A stretch of DNA of 64,000 nucleotides from Raphanus sativus (taxonomy: Eukaryota; Streptophyta; Magnoliopsida; Brassicales; Brassicaceae): assembly GCF_000801105.2 (NCBI RefSeq), contig NC_079516.1, positions 31,454,790 through 31,518,789 of the forward strand, written 5' to 3'. Made by a program: the position numbers and the translations under genes. Within the stretch, counting starts at the first letter, position 1. Every line of letters starts with the position of its first letter. The notes below the pieces were generated by a model. It searched no databases and was not told the DNA's origin. It saw nothing but the letters and a program-made list of their open reading frames with translations. Of the stretch, positions 1 through 11,022 are shown piece after piece.

Positions 1-1407
1 CTTCTGCTGTCCTTCTAGAACTCTATCAATCATGGCATCAAACTTACTCTCTTGGGTGAGTGGTGGTAGGTTTTGGTAAGCTGAGTTGCCGTAGTTCCTG
101 GTGTTGATGAAGGGTTTCTGATACTGTGAACTCTGGTTGTAGTTACTCTTCTGACCACTACCAAAAAAGTTTCTGTTTCCACTATGGTTTCCATATCTCT
201 GAAATCCAGTACCTCCAATGTAGTTCACATCTTCCTCTGTATCATCTTCTCTAGCCTCTCCTTCTTCAGCTGAGCAGACTGGCTGCCCCAGAAATGCATG
301 TAAAGCATCTATCTTAGCTCTGACTTCATTCATCTGGCCTTCCCCGATGGCTGCAACCGATTTCTTTTTGTCAGAGTCAGTGTTCTTGGTGCTGCTGCTG
401 TTGGCTAGGTTCTCAATAAGTCTCACAGCCTCTATTGGATTCCTGGTGTTGAAGTTCCCCTCCCTAGCAGTATCAAGAGCCATCTGATACCTCAAGGCGA
501 TACCTCTGTAAAAAGTGCTTAGCAGCTGCACTTCATTGAATTCATGGTGTGGACAGTCTCGCTGGAAAAACATAAATCTGATCCACGCGTCTTTAAATGT
601 CTCACCAGGCTTTTGCGCGAGAGTGGCAATTTTTCTCCTTAAGTCTTCAGCACGTGCCTCATCAAAGAAATTACGCAGGAAGGCGTTTTTGATGTCGGCC
701 CATGATGTCAGTGATCCTGTAGGTAGCTGCTTGAGCCATGGTGAAGCTTCTCCAATCAGTGAGTATTTGAAGAGCTTGCAGAGGAGGTAGTCCTCCGGGA
801 CTCCATCCATACGAATAGCAGCGATAAGATCCTCGAACCTCTCCAGATGGTCCATAGGATGCTCGTGTGATAGCCCAGAATAAGCTATCTGAGACACGAG
901 AGAGTAGTACTAAGGCTTGAGCTCGAAGTTCGGCTTCTGAATCTCTGGAAGTCGAATAGCTGATATGTTGGTGTAGTACTCGTCTGGACGATTGTAATCT
1001 GCCAACAATCGTGTTTGAGCTTCTCCTGTAGCCTCAGCTTCAGGCTCTGGGATTATGTTTCCCTGTGCATCTAGATTTTGACCTGTTGCATTACGCAGAT
1101 GACCATCTTGGTCATACAGGTTTCCATTCTGGTCCTGCGTGAGAATAACAATCGCAACCATGCTTCGCGGGTAAGTATCGATCGATGTACGGTGAGTAGT
1201 ATCGAACGATGTGGATCGGCGAACGGTATCGGTCGACGGTGCTGTATGAGTGTCGGTCGACGGTTGAACGTGAATATCAGTCGACGGTACTGCGGTTCTC
1301 TCGATCGATGCAGAGCGTAGTTTTTTGCGGATTGAACGTTCCAAGTGTGCAGGATCTTCTGAGAATAGTAGTTGATTTCCCTTATTGCTTCTGGTACTGC
1401 TGGGCAT
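1..1407 (-). pseudogene. Athila-type gag polyprotein (element L), partial, one in-frame stop
   Basis: Gag structural protein of an Athila-lineage Ty3 retrotransposon, read leftward and running off the window edge. The first about 165 codons hold a low-complexity N-terminus with repeated Ser-Thr-Asp / Ser-Ile-Asp motifs, then a linker with YDQDGHLRNATGQ. A TAG near 911 interrupts the frame right after FELKP. The same frame then continues into a recognisable Retrotrans_gag domain: DHLERFEDLIAAIRMDGVPE, LCKLFKYSLIGEASPWL, SWADIKNAFLRNFFDEA, then CPHHEFNEVQLLSTFYRG. Beyond about 300 the product is Asn/Gln-rich. The gag lies just downstream (in its own orientation) of its LTR and primer site. The single stop could be real decay or a base error. 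Family assignment is firm; completeness cannot be judged because the C-terminus lies outside. Confidence 0.8.
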
Positions 1408-1506
1408 GTACCTGAAAAGATAAGAAAAATTTAATCACAAAGGGGGTAAAGAAAAGAAAAACCTAAGATTAATAAAATTAAATATAATGGCGATCAAAGC
1501 TCCCCA

Positions 1507-1522
1507 GCAACGGCACCAAATT
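1507..1522 (-). promoter_or_regulatory. Primer-binding site of element L (tRNA-Asp type, mutated)
   Basis: On the minus strand, the bases following the LTR end read TTTGGTGCCGTTGCTGGGGAGC. This is the tRNA-Asp complementary primer site TGGCGCCGTTGCCGGGGA, as seen intact in element H at 31226, with two C-to-T changes. That fits decay by cytosine deamination in methylated DNA. The tRNA-Asp pairing is from memory of the plant tRNA 3' end. Confidence 0.75.
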
Positions 1523-2765
1523 TGATAGTGCTCAAATTACCTAGTAGAGCTTAGGGATCAAATCACGAGGAGCTAGGGAACCAATTAAATCTAATCAATT
1601 AATCAATCCTAGGTGAAGTTGGTTTTAATGATGAAAATGTAAATAACAATTCCTAAAATGAGCAAGGTAGTTGCTCTAACTAACAATATGATGGGTGTTC
1701 AAATGAAATGAAGAGTGCTAGACTTAGGGCTTTTATTCAGGAATGGAGATTATAATCTATAAATGCCTAGCAAGTTGCTTGCATGAATACTATAGAACTC
1801 AGTCGATTAACTCTCAGTGATGTCTCACTGGTTAAATAATCTAGATCTCTGGCCTCAACTGTCGTATGTTGACACAGAAAAAGAGTCGATCGATATCCTT
1901 TAGAGAATTAACTTTAATCTATATCTCTGGCCTCAATAATCTAGATCTCTGGCCTCAACCTGTCGGGATATCGATCAACGGCTTCTAGATATGCCTAGGC
2001 GCGAGCCGATATGAACACTAGTTAGCTACTCTAGAACAAGCTTAGGGTGCAATCTATTTGATGAAATATCACGACTTAGCAATTATAGTTTGGGGCTAAT
2101 CCCACAAACCTATTTAAACCCTAGATCTAACAAGTAGACTACTCAGACATAAGCTAAGGAAATTCAGATGAATAGATAGATGAAAGAATTGCATAGATAG
2201 ATAAAGATTAGAATAACAAATGGAGTTCACAAATCTCTCCAATCTCTCAAAACATGTAAAAACTCTAGTCTCTCACTCACACTCTCTGCTTTGCCTCTCA
2301 AGACTTGTGTAAAGCTTGCTTCTCTCGAAGTTTGCCGTCAAAAACACTTAACATGAATATTTAATCATTTCCATTAGGTTAAAAACTCGTCAGGGGCAAT
2401 CTCGTAATTTGGTGAAGTCTTGGTGAAGTAGTCGGGTAAACCATTTCGTCCTCGATATCGATCGACAACACAAGATGTGTATCGAACGATTATAATCTTC
2501 TAGTACGCGGATCTTCTCAGCTACATCGATCGAAACTCAGGATGAGTATCGATCGATTCTTATCACAATGTTGACTTCCCGACTTGGTCTTGAATGGTCA
2601 ACTCGGGTGTATTATCTCTTGTACTCCAAAATGCTCCAAAAACATCACTTTATCACGAAACGCTCCTGAACCTAAAAACATACCTAACAGGCTAGAAAAC
2701 ACATTAGTTATATAATAAATACTAGTATACCATGGCAGAAAACGGGTGAAATCCATGGTATATCA
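1523..2765 (-). mobile_element. 5' LTR of Athila element L
   Basis: Long terminal repeat reading on the minus strand from TGATATACCATGG (2765) to ...CACTATCA (1523), so bounded by TG...CA. It is homologous over its length to the LTRs at 6265-7622, 10333-10648 plus 19912-21051, 29757-31221 and 46894-48289. It is shorter than the 1465-bp copy at 29757 because of internal deletions, for instance around 1990-2010. It contains several TCGATCGA palindromes. It is inserted in the gag of element D, whose coding sequence resumes at 2766. The other flank is outside the window, so no target duplication can be checked. Confidence 0.85.
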
Positions 2766-3544
2766 ACATGGTAGCTTCCCGTGCATCCCGAGGGATTGTT
2801 ACTGCTAGCATGCGCTTCTTGTAGTGAGCGATGTGATTGTTAGGATCCCCAGTACCTTCGTACATCTTTATGCTTGGGAAAGAGAACTTCCGTGGCATCT
2901 CCACCGAGGCAATCTCTTCCACGAAAGGGGTATCGGAATAGAACCCTGGATTACTCCTCCGAATAGGGTGAGCTACCCCTGGGAGCCTTTCTACCATCGA
3001 TTGGATGGTTCCGAACCTTTCGGAAACCACCTTTCTCTAGGTAGGCGGCTAGAGCCGGGTCCGAGAACCCATGATCATCGGGTGAGTACTCTTCATCTTC
3101 CGTATTGGAATCGCTATCCACTTGTACTCGGGCCGCGTCGTTTGCGGCTTCTCGGCCCTCGGGTTCGTCGTTGGTGGAAACGGGTCGACGAGGTGCTTCT
3201 TCACCATCGCGTGGAGTATTGATCGAAGCCATGGGTCGAACCCTAGTTCGGAACCGCTTTCGCTCGTTGCTGGTTTCACCGAGGGCATGGTTCTCTTGTC
3301 GGAGGACAAGATTCTCTGCTTCTATGGCGTCTAGCTTCTCGGCGCTCTGCTGTAGTTGCTTGGAGTGTTCTCCAAGTTGGTCTTTTAGGGTTTAAACTTC
3401 GAGAAGAAGTTCATGACCTCCGGGTGTGGTCTCCCGAGCTTTGTGAAGATCGGTAACCTGACTTTAAAGGATCTCGAGTTTGTTGAGGAGTTCGATCTCC
3501 CTCGGGGTCATCTCTACTTGGTTAGTATCATCCTCTAGTGCCAT
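2766..3544 (-). pseudogene. Tat-lineage gag N-terminal part (element D), cut by L
   Basis: Gag of a Tat-lineage Ty3 element. The ATG at 3544 starts MALEDDTNQVEMTPREIELL, about 20 bases after the primer site. A leucine-rich, probably coiled-coil stretch follows, then an acidic linker (SDSNTEDEEYSPDD), then DPALAAYLEK and the gag core up to RDAREATM, where the Athila LTR begins. Stops and frameshifts near 3460, 3395 and 3030 show decay. The same protein is encoded on + at 24430-25960 (element E) and, damaged, at 4025-5540 (element B). D and B lie head to head, so this gag and B's gag form an inverted repeat. Confidence 0.8.
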
Positions 3545-3565
3545 CGTCACGTAGTTGGATTACTC

Positions 3566-3582
3566 CCCTTCTTCTAGCGCCA
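3566..3582 (-). promoter_or_regulatory. Primer-binding site of element D (tRNA-Asn type)
   Basis: Minus-strand TGGCGCTAGAAGAAGGG, four bases from the LTR end. It differs by one base from the site in elements A and E, TGGCGCTAGAAGGAGGG, which matches the 3' end of plant tRNA-Asn(GTT) as I recall it. Confidence 0.75.
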
Positions 3583-3585
3583 AAC

Positions 3586-4024
3586 TGTTGGGTATTTTTG
3601 TGTAGGATCGTTTTAGTACTACGGAACACTAGAAGAGATTGTGTGAAAGCAAGAGAAATCTTAAATTACAAGATGTTATTGAGTGTTTCATTCGGGACTA
3701 CAATGTTTGGGTGTATAAACCCTAGTCTTTGGCGCCTAAACTCTAATATTCTAGTCTAGAATAGTCGATCCCTTATTCTAGTGTTTGGGCTCCCCTTCTA
3801 TAGTTGTAGATGTTGGCTTCAAGTAATAGAACTCTTCCATAATCGGAAAAATGGAAGTTTCCCCTTAGGGGGAAAACTTCTATTTTGCTTCAAGGGTCGG
3901 TCCGATCAAGGGGTCGGACCTATGGCAGGGGGCGGTCCATGGTTTCTTCTTTGAGCAAGGTCCGGAAGTCGAGGGCCTATCCGGAAGCTGGAGAAAACTT
4001 ATGCCTGGATATTTTTCCCCAACA
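3586..4024 (-). mobile_element. 5' LTR of Tat element D (439 bp)
   Basis: Reads on the minus strand from TGTTGGGGAAAAATATCC (4024) to ...TACCCAACA (3586). It aligns along its length with the + strand LTR at 23953-24388. The TATA-like site is degraded to TATAGAAGG here, where E has TATAAAAGG. To its right, without any 3' remnant of another LTR, gag of element B on + starts mid-protein at 4025, so D probably inserted into B's gag. B's gag N-terminus would then lie left of the window. Confidence 0.85.
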
Positions 4025-5545
4025 CTCGGGAGACCTTGCCTGGAGGTTATGAACTTCTCCTAGAAGTTCAAACTCTAAAGGACCAACTTGGAGAACACTC
4101 CAAGCAGCTACAGCAGAGTGCCGAGAAGCTAGACGCCATGGAGGCAGAAAATCTTGTCCTTTGACAAGAGAACCAAACCCTTGGCGAAACTAGCAACAAA
4201 CAAAAGCGATTCCGAACTAAGGTTCGACATATGGCTTCGCTAAGTACTCCTCGAGATGGTGAAGAAACGTCTCGCCGAGTGTCACCGCCAATGACGAACC
4301 CGATGGCCGAGAGGCCGCTCACTATGCGACCCGGGGGCAAGTGGATAGCGATTCCGATAAGGAGGACGAAGTGTACTAAGCCGATAATCCCGCGATCTCG
4401 GACCCGGCTCTAGCCGCCTACCTTGAGAGAGTGGTTTCCGAAAGGTTCGGCACCATTCAATCTATTGTAGAAAAGCTTCCAGGGGTAAGTCCCCCTATCC
4501 GGAGGAGCAATCCAGGGTCCTCTTTCGATACGCCTTTCGTGGAAGAGATTGCTTCGGTAGAGATGCCATGCAAGTTCTCCTTTCCGAGCATAAAGATGTA
4601 TGAAGGAACATGAGATCCTGACAATCACGTTGCTCAGTACAAGCAACTCATGCTAGCCGTAGCAATCCCCAGAGATGCACGGGAAGCTACCATGTGCAAA
4701 AGATTTGGATCAACCTTGACCAGCCCTGCTCTTCAATGGTACATTAATCTTCCTACCAAATCCATCAGGTCCTTTGCAGCCCTTAGCGATAAGTTTGTAG
4801 ACCAATTCGCTAGTAGCCGCAACCTAGAGAAAAAATCAGATGATCTCTATGAAGTCCTCCAGCATAGGAATGAACCCCTGTGTTCTTACATAGCACGCTT
4901 CAACCAAGAGAAGGTGGCTATTCCCGAGTGCAACGCTGATACGGCTATCTCAACCTTTAAGCGGGGCCTACTCCCGGAGGGAGATCTCTATAAGGAGCTG
5001 ACCAAATACAAGTGCAGGACTATGGAAGATGGGAAGAAGATTTGCAAGTAGAGCAAAGGCTTACCCAAAGCACGATCAGAAGTCCTCAAAGCCAACTAAG
5101 AACGATCGCGATGAGTCCTTCCATCCCAAGTCAGCTAAGGAGACTAGCAATCCAGGCAGGGGCAGATATCAAAACCATCATTTGCCTAGATCCGAAGGAA
5201 TGATGCTATCCACATGGCCCGATATCTCTCATCTTGCAATAACAAAGCCGGAGCTGATCGGTGTTCTACGACAAATGGGTCCGCAAGTCAAGTTGCCTCC
5301 TAAGATGAAGGCCTCTGAGGCTAACCGAAAATCCCAAACGATGGTGTGAATTCCATAGCGATCATGGCCACACTACGGATGATTGTATAGCCCTGAAGAT
5401 AGATGTCGCCGAACTTCTCAAGAAAGGCCACCTGAGAGAGTTCCTCTCGGATAAGGCCAAAGAACCTTCTGAATAAAGAAGGTCCCGGTCTTCCTACCGA
5501 AGCGGCTCCCGCGTTGCTACCACAGCAAGATCGGGTGATCCACGT
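4025..5545 (+). pseudogene. Tat-lineage gag (element B), 5'-truncated and frameshifted
   Basis: Starts mid-gag at the codons for RETxxGGHELL and matches elements D and E throughout. The clearest stretch is 4650-5040: MLAVAIPRDAREATM, LQWYINLPTKSIRSFAALSD, LYEVLQHRNEPL, FKRGLLPEGDLYKEL. A deletion after 5020, where the E copy has VLSRAWAQVRWEE, shifts the frame. Near 5345-5390 is a zinc knuckle-like motif, [15 protein letters not shown], with spacing C-x2-H-x4-H-x4-C. Such CHHC knuckles sit at the C-terminal end of Tat gags. Several stops before 4600 make this copy non-coding. It is the left part of the oldest element of the window; its protease follows directly. Confidence 0.8.
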
Positions 5546-6264
5546 CATCTAAGATTGATCGGAAGTAAGCGGAATCAGCAAGGGTGCTGCCAAGAAAAGT
5601 ACTCGCAATGCCAGGAATGGCCAAGAGGCCGAGGGTCCTAAGCGCTTACTCCTAGGAACATATGAGATCAGCTTCACTGCAAGGGAGCAGGAGAGGGTCC
5701 TAGCTCCTCACCACGACACCCTTGTTATTTCACTTACCATAGCGAACTGCTTGGTCAAGCGAATGCTGGTGGACAATGGGAGCTCCAGTAACATTATCTT
5801 CCACTCAGCCTACGCCGATCTAGGGCTGGAACCTAAGGCCCCAACGAGAAAGGCGACCCCTCTTGTAGGCTTCAGTGGAGAGGTAAAGCAAACCTTAGGA
5901 GAGGTCCTTCTCCCCGTATATGCCGAGGGAATAAATCAGGCCACAAAATTCCTAGTCGTCGACTGTCCTTCATCGTATAACGTGACACTAGGAAGGCCTT
6001 GGATCCACGACATGGGAGCCGTGCCTTCGACTCTGCATCAACTGGTTAAGTTTCCAACTTCCTGGGGCATTAAAGCGGTCAAGGGAGATCAGGAAAATTA
6101 CAGGTCTTGCTACAAGACTACCCTAAAAGGAAAAGACTCATGTCTTATAAAATTACAGAAGAAGCTTCCGGCCCCGCATACCGAAGAGCCGGAACTAGAG
6201 GAGATGGATGAGGTCCCACTCGTAAAAGGAAACTTGGATCGAAACTTGAAGATAGGCTCCAAGC
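5546..6264 (+). pseudogene. Tat-lineage aspartic protease (element B), interrupted by C
   Basis: Retroviral-type aspartic protease that would cleave the Gag-Pol polyprotein. From 5640 the frame reads [20 protein letters not shown], then the active-site segment [15 protein letters not shown] (5770-5815), then the flap/second-half motifs [19 protein letters not shown] and [17 protein letters not shown]. The catalytic triplet is Asp-Asn-Gly rather than Asp-Thr-Gly; E has the same, so it is a family trait. The linker [13 protein letters not shown] and NLKIGSKL lead to RT. At 6264 the frame enters the LTR of element C, with target CAAGC at 6260-6264, and RT resumes at 21052. Confidence 0.85.
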
Positions 6265-7622
6265 TGATACTCCTCAAATTACCCTATAGAGCTTACTCTC
6301 TCAAATAAGAGGTTCAGCTGTAGTACTTAGGGATCGAATCACGAGGAGCTAGGGAACCAATTAAATCTAAATCAATTAATCAATCCTAGGTGAAGTTGGT
6401 TTTATTGATGAAATGTAAAATGACAATCCTAAATGAGTAAGGTAGTTGCTCTAACTAACAATATGATGGTTGTTTAAATGATAATGAAGAGTGCTAGACT
6501 TAGGGCTTTTATTCAGGAATGGAGATTATAATTTCTATAAATGCCTAACAAGTTGCTTGCATGATACTAAAGAACTCATCCGCTTAACTCTCAGTGATGT
6601 CTCACTGGTTAAATAATCTAGATCTCTGATCTCAACTGTCGTCTGTTGACCAGAAAAAGAGTCGATCGATATCCTTTAGAGATATCGAGCGATACACCTT
6701 TCGCAGCGCCGATCAATTCACCTGTCGGGATATCGATCGACGGCTTCTAGATATGCCTAGGCGCGAGCCGATAATGAACACTAGGTCTCAAGGAGGGCGG
6801 TTAGCTCTTCTCCAACGAGACAACTAGTTCAAACAGATAATTCAAGATATAAAAGATCCTAGTGATCTATGCTCTAGTTAGCTACTCTAGAACAAGCATA
6901 GGATGCAATCTATTTGATGAATATCACAACTTAGCAATTATAGTTGGGGCTAATCCCACAAACCTATTTAAACCCAAGATCTAACAAGTAGACTACTCAG
7001 ACATAGCTAAGCAATTCATAACACAAGATAGGTAAAAGAATTGCATTAGATAGAGAATAGAAAACAAAGGGAGTTCAATTACAAATCTCTCAATGATCTC
7101 TCCAATCTCTCAAAACATATAAAACTCTAGCTTTCTCTCACACTCTCTGCTTGCTTGCTTCTGCCTTCAAAAGGTTTTCAAGACTTGTTGCCGTCAAAAA
7201 CACTTAGAAAGAATATTTAAGCATTTCCATTAGGTTAAAAACTTGTCAGGGACAATCTCGTAATTTGGTGAAGTCTTGGTGAAGTAGTCGGCTAAACCAT
7301 TTCGTCCTCGATATCGATCGACAACACTAGATGTGTATCGATCGATTATAATCTTCTAGTACGCGGATCTTCTCAGCTACATCGATCGACAACTCTGGAT
7401 GAGTATCGATCGATTCTTATCACAATGTTGACTTTCGACTTGGTCTTGAATGGTCAACTCGGGTGTATTATCTCTTGTACTCCAAAATGCTCCAAAAGCA
7501 TCACTTTATCATGAAACGCTCCTGAACCTGAAAACATACCTAACAGGCTAGAAAACACATTAGTTATATAATAAAATACTACTATACAATGGTAGAAAAT
7601 AGGTGAAATCCATGGTATATCA
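6265..7622 (-). mobile_element. 3' LTR of Athila element C
   Basis: Runs on the minus strand from TGATATACCATGG (7622) to ...GAGTATCA (6265). It shares the Athila LTR landmarks: the AAATCTAATCAATTAAT block near 6360, the CCTAGGCGCGAGCCGATA block near 6755 and clustered TCGATCGA palindromes at 6660-6735 and 7310-7415. The sequence just right of it is the polypurine tract, which fixes this as the 3' LTR. Confidence 0.88.
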
Positions 7623-8920
7623 ACTCCCCCAGACTTACTCATTTGCTTGTCCTCAAGCAAAAACCAGTAGTCTTTGGAAAAGGTTTGAAAACAGTAGGAC
7701 TCAAAGATTCAAAATATTGAAGTCATCACTCTATGGGTTCGCAATTCATATCTAAACATCCTAATCACAGAAGTTCATTATGCCTTATCCTAGCTTAGCA
7801 ACTAAATTCATCTAGTCCACAACTTAGCAAATCTTATCTGACATTCCCCTCTACTAACCTCATTTCTTAACATTAAATAAAAGTACAGGCTTTACCTTGG
7901 GAGTATCGATCAAAGGACACATGGATTCAACTCAAACAAGTATATGAACACACATGTAGTCTTCTCTGATCCCTTTCTCCCCTCATCTCTCATCTCTGAA
8001 TCTCTTATTAGTTTCAATTTCAATAGGTTTTGATGCCACAAAGGTCATCTAGTCTATCTCATTGACATTTGTAACTCATACATTTTGACAAAGTGTAGCG
8101 AATAATGGGGTCTCAGGTAATTTATCTATCCCTCGTTTCCACAATGTGTGATCATCCCTGAGATTTAGAATAATGGGGTTGCAGGAGACACTCCTACCCC
8201 TCTGCCTCTCAAGAAATCATTTCAATTTTTTATAACATAAAACTTAGATTTTTGAGATGCCGAAGAGAGAGAAGGAAGGGAACCAGAAACACACAGACTT
8301 TTTACCTTCCAGGCTTGTAAGAGGATTCCGATCCAGTGATTACCAAGCCCCAAGACAAGCAAATCAAGTCAGTATTAGTGTTGGAGGTCAGCTTTGGTTC
8401 CTTCAAACAATCTTAGCTAGTGTGTATATAGGTGACAGGTTGATCCACTTTAGCATCTTTAGTACTATCTGCAATCAGTAAATCTAGAAGGGTGCTAAAG
8501 GTAGATAATCAAGTATAAATCTATATCAATGTCTCCATTTTGTACTTATGCGAAAAATAATTTTGAAAACAATAAAAACCAAAATAAAAACACATATTAG
8601 TAAACTCCCTCCCCCCAGACTTAAATTACACTGTCCCAGTGTAACACAGCCGGAGTGAAGAAAAGAAATAAATCATAAGTACGCAACGTAACAAGATAGA
8701 ACGACTAAACCTGACCGATATGGCATCGATCGATACGTAAAGATGTACGTCGATCGTTAGTAATGGTCGTGTGGTGTCGAGCGATGTGAATGGATTGTGT
8801 CGGTCGACGGAATCATCATTCTACTTGGATCTTTAAAAATCTGCAAAAATAAATGCAAAAAATAAAACTAAAAATGTAAAAATTTTAAAAAAAAATAAAA
8901 GAAAACCTAATGGTGGGTTG
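7623..8920 (-). other. Athila 3' untranslated region and polypurine tract of element C
   Basis: No credible coding sequence. The minus strand ends in a purine tract, GAGTAAGTCTGGGGGAGT (7623-7640), abutting the LTR; the identical layout is seen in element H (37220-37238). A second, internal purine-rich tract, TTTAAGTCTGGGGGGAGGGAG, lies near 8608-8630. Homologous DNA in element H is at 36200-37238 and in its tandem copies. The small ORF at 8257-8481 on + is a by-product of this conserved DNA. Confidence 0.65.
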
Positions 8921-10326
8921 CCTCCCACTCAGCGTTTTGTTATAGTCATTTAGCTTGACTTTGGTGGTGTGTGACTCAGTTGTGTTAGAAACAGTTTTTT
9001 GCTGGTGGGCAAACGTCTCCTTCATCTTTGGACACATGAGCAGTGAAACTTCTTGTGGCATCATCTGATCTTGTCCATCCTTGATGTATATTTGCTAAAT
9101 TGGCTTTGATGTAACCTTCTGTCTAAATCTTCAATGTCGAACTGATGTTGGTAGAAGTCATTTGCTGAATGGTCAGACAGTTGGTCATGTTGTGATGCGT
9201 CATGCTGGTCATGAGTCTGCTGATCTCGGTCTGCCAAGGACTCGGTGTCGATAGATGCTACAACGTGTGCGTCGGTCGTTTCGCTGGGAATTATGTCGGT
9301 CGATCCAGTGGTAACTGTATCGATCGATTCTGAACGTTGGCCTTGGTACTGCATAGCACGTATCTCATTCTTCAGTAGACGAGTAGCTCTGCATAGGCTG
9401 TTCACTCTTTCGTTGAGAGTGTCGTTAAATGTCATCACATCTCCCGTTCAGTCTCTCCTAGCAATCATTGCTTCGTATAGCTCAGTGTTTGATCTGATCA
9501 ACATCTGCTGCTGTGCATGATTTCTGCGCTGGTGGTTGCTCGATGTCGATCGATATGGGTCTGAGCCTGGTCGATCGATGTCGCGTTCTGCCACAAAGGC
9601 AAAGATGGTCCTCAACTATGCCAATGTCTTATTGCGATTCGTTCAACTGTTGTGACAGTGTATCCAGGTATCCGCATGATAGGTGAACTGTAGTGATTGT
9701 GCCTTTCCTCGTATGATTTCATCCTATCCTCCATTTCTGCGAACCTTGTGTCGATCGATGGTGAAGACTGGGTGTCGATCGACAGAACAGTACCATTCAG
9801 AGTCTGACCTTTCTCGCGAATTGTTGCCAACTCTTTCTATAGAANNNNNNNNNNNNNNNNNNNNNNNNNNNNNNNNNNNNNNNNNNNNNNNNNNNNNNNN
9901 NNNNNNNNNNNNNNNNNNNNNNNNNNNNNNNNNNNNNNNNNNNNGATCAATCCTCTTGCTTAACCATTCGACATTGTTGTTGAGAGGGCTCTAGACGTCT
10001 CCAATCCGTGTATTCATGTAAGCAATCTCCTGTTCATCTCGTTTAGGTGATGAACATTCTGATTGGTCATTGGATGTAGTCTTGCCGATGTCGATCGATG
10101 GTGCAGGTGCTGTGTCGATCGATACTGGTGGCGTAGCTTCCTTCTCAAGCATGGTTCTAATGCTCTCAATCTCCATTCTTAGCACTTGCATATCACTTTG
10201 GAGAGCTTCATAGTTGTTATCCAAAGGCTGGAAAGTATCTTCCACCAATGTGCAAAATTCTTCCTCAAGGTGTGCCAGAGCTCCCCACACGTCAGTCACC
10301 ATATCATCTATCTCCTCTCTGCTGTA
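8921..10326 (-). pseudogene. Degenerate 3' ORF of element C with coiled-coil and SID repeats
   Basis: Fragments of one or more minus-strand ORFs. The region 9991-10302 reads MVTDVWGALAHLEEEFCTLV and continues as a likely coiled coil (NNYEALQSDMQVLRMEIESI), then PVSIDTAPAPSIDIG. The region 9612-9830 has VLSIDTQSSPSIDTRFAEME. The region 9061-9438 has DTLNERVNSLCRATRLLKNE and more SID motifs. Stops and a 100-N gap at 9845-9944 separate them. The position, between where pol should be and the 3' untranslated region, is that of the env-like ORF of Athila elements, but I see no membrane segment. Function unknown. The left end includes a conserved TGGGTTGCCTCCCA block (8924-8940). Confidence 0.5.
9845..9944. 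other. Assembly gap (100 N)
   Basis: Run of 100 N inside the degenerate ORF of element C. I have no second copy that spans it, so its true length is unknown. Confidence 0.95.
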
Positions 10327-10332
10327 GGGTAC

Positions 10333-10648
10333 TGCTCAAATTACCCTATAGAGCTTACTCTCTCAAATAAGAGGTTCAGCTGTAGTACTTACGGATCGAA
10401 TCACGAGGAGCTAGGGAACCAATTAAATCTAATCAATTAATTAATCCTAGGTGAAGTTGGTTTTAATGATGAAATGTACAATGACACAATCCTAAATGAA
10501 CAAGGTGGTTGCTCTAACTAACAATATGATAGTTGTTTAAATGATAATGAAGAGTGCTAGACTTAGGGCTTTTATCCAGGAATGGAGATTATAATTTCTG
10601 TAAATGCCTAACAAGTTGCTTGCCATGATACTAAAGAACTCAGCCGCT
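10333..10648 (-). mobile_element. Element C 5' LTR, distal segment
   Basis: On the minus strand this is the last about 316 bp of the 5' LTR of element C, separated from the rest (19912-21051) by insertion of element A. Its terminal bases and primer site are missing: the LTR ends at ...AATTTGAGCA and abuts ORF-remnant sequence at 10326. Target duplication CCGCT of element A is at 10644-10648. Confidence 0.85.
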
Positions 10649-11022
10649 TGTTGGGGTCAAAAACGGTTATCTCGAAATCAACGGCTAAAAATATTTATCG
10701 TGCGCGGACTTTCCATAAAACAAGCGTCAAAAAGTTGGACAGGCCGAACGACAAGGAATCCGCCTTGAAACTTCAAAGAGGTCGTTCTCTCAAACCGTGA
10801 GGACCCAGAAAACGATCTAGATATCAAATCGAAGCCCTTGTCGAGACGCACGTGCTGGTCCTGGCCGCCGGCGGCTAGCCCCCGTGCTGGTCTTGGCCGC
10901 CGGGCGGCTAAGCCCCCGTGCTGGTCCTTACCGCCGGGAAATTTCAAAGAGCCCGTTCTCTCAAACCGTGAGGACCCAGAAAACGATCAACATATCAAAT
11001 CGAAGCCCTCGTCGAGACGCAC

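Noticed and set aside
3105..3395. Plus-strand ORFs opposite D's gag
   Set aside because: Antisense shadows of gag; the protein similarity to E is only on the minus strand.
6265..6308. Apparent C-terminal extension of the protease-linker ORF ([13 protein letters not shown])
   Set aside because: These codons are LTR sequence of inserted element C, not part of the protein.
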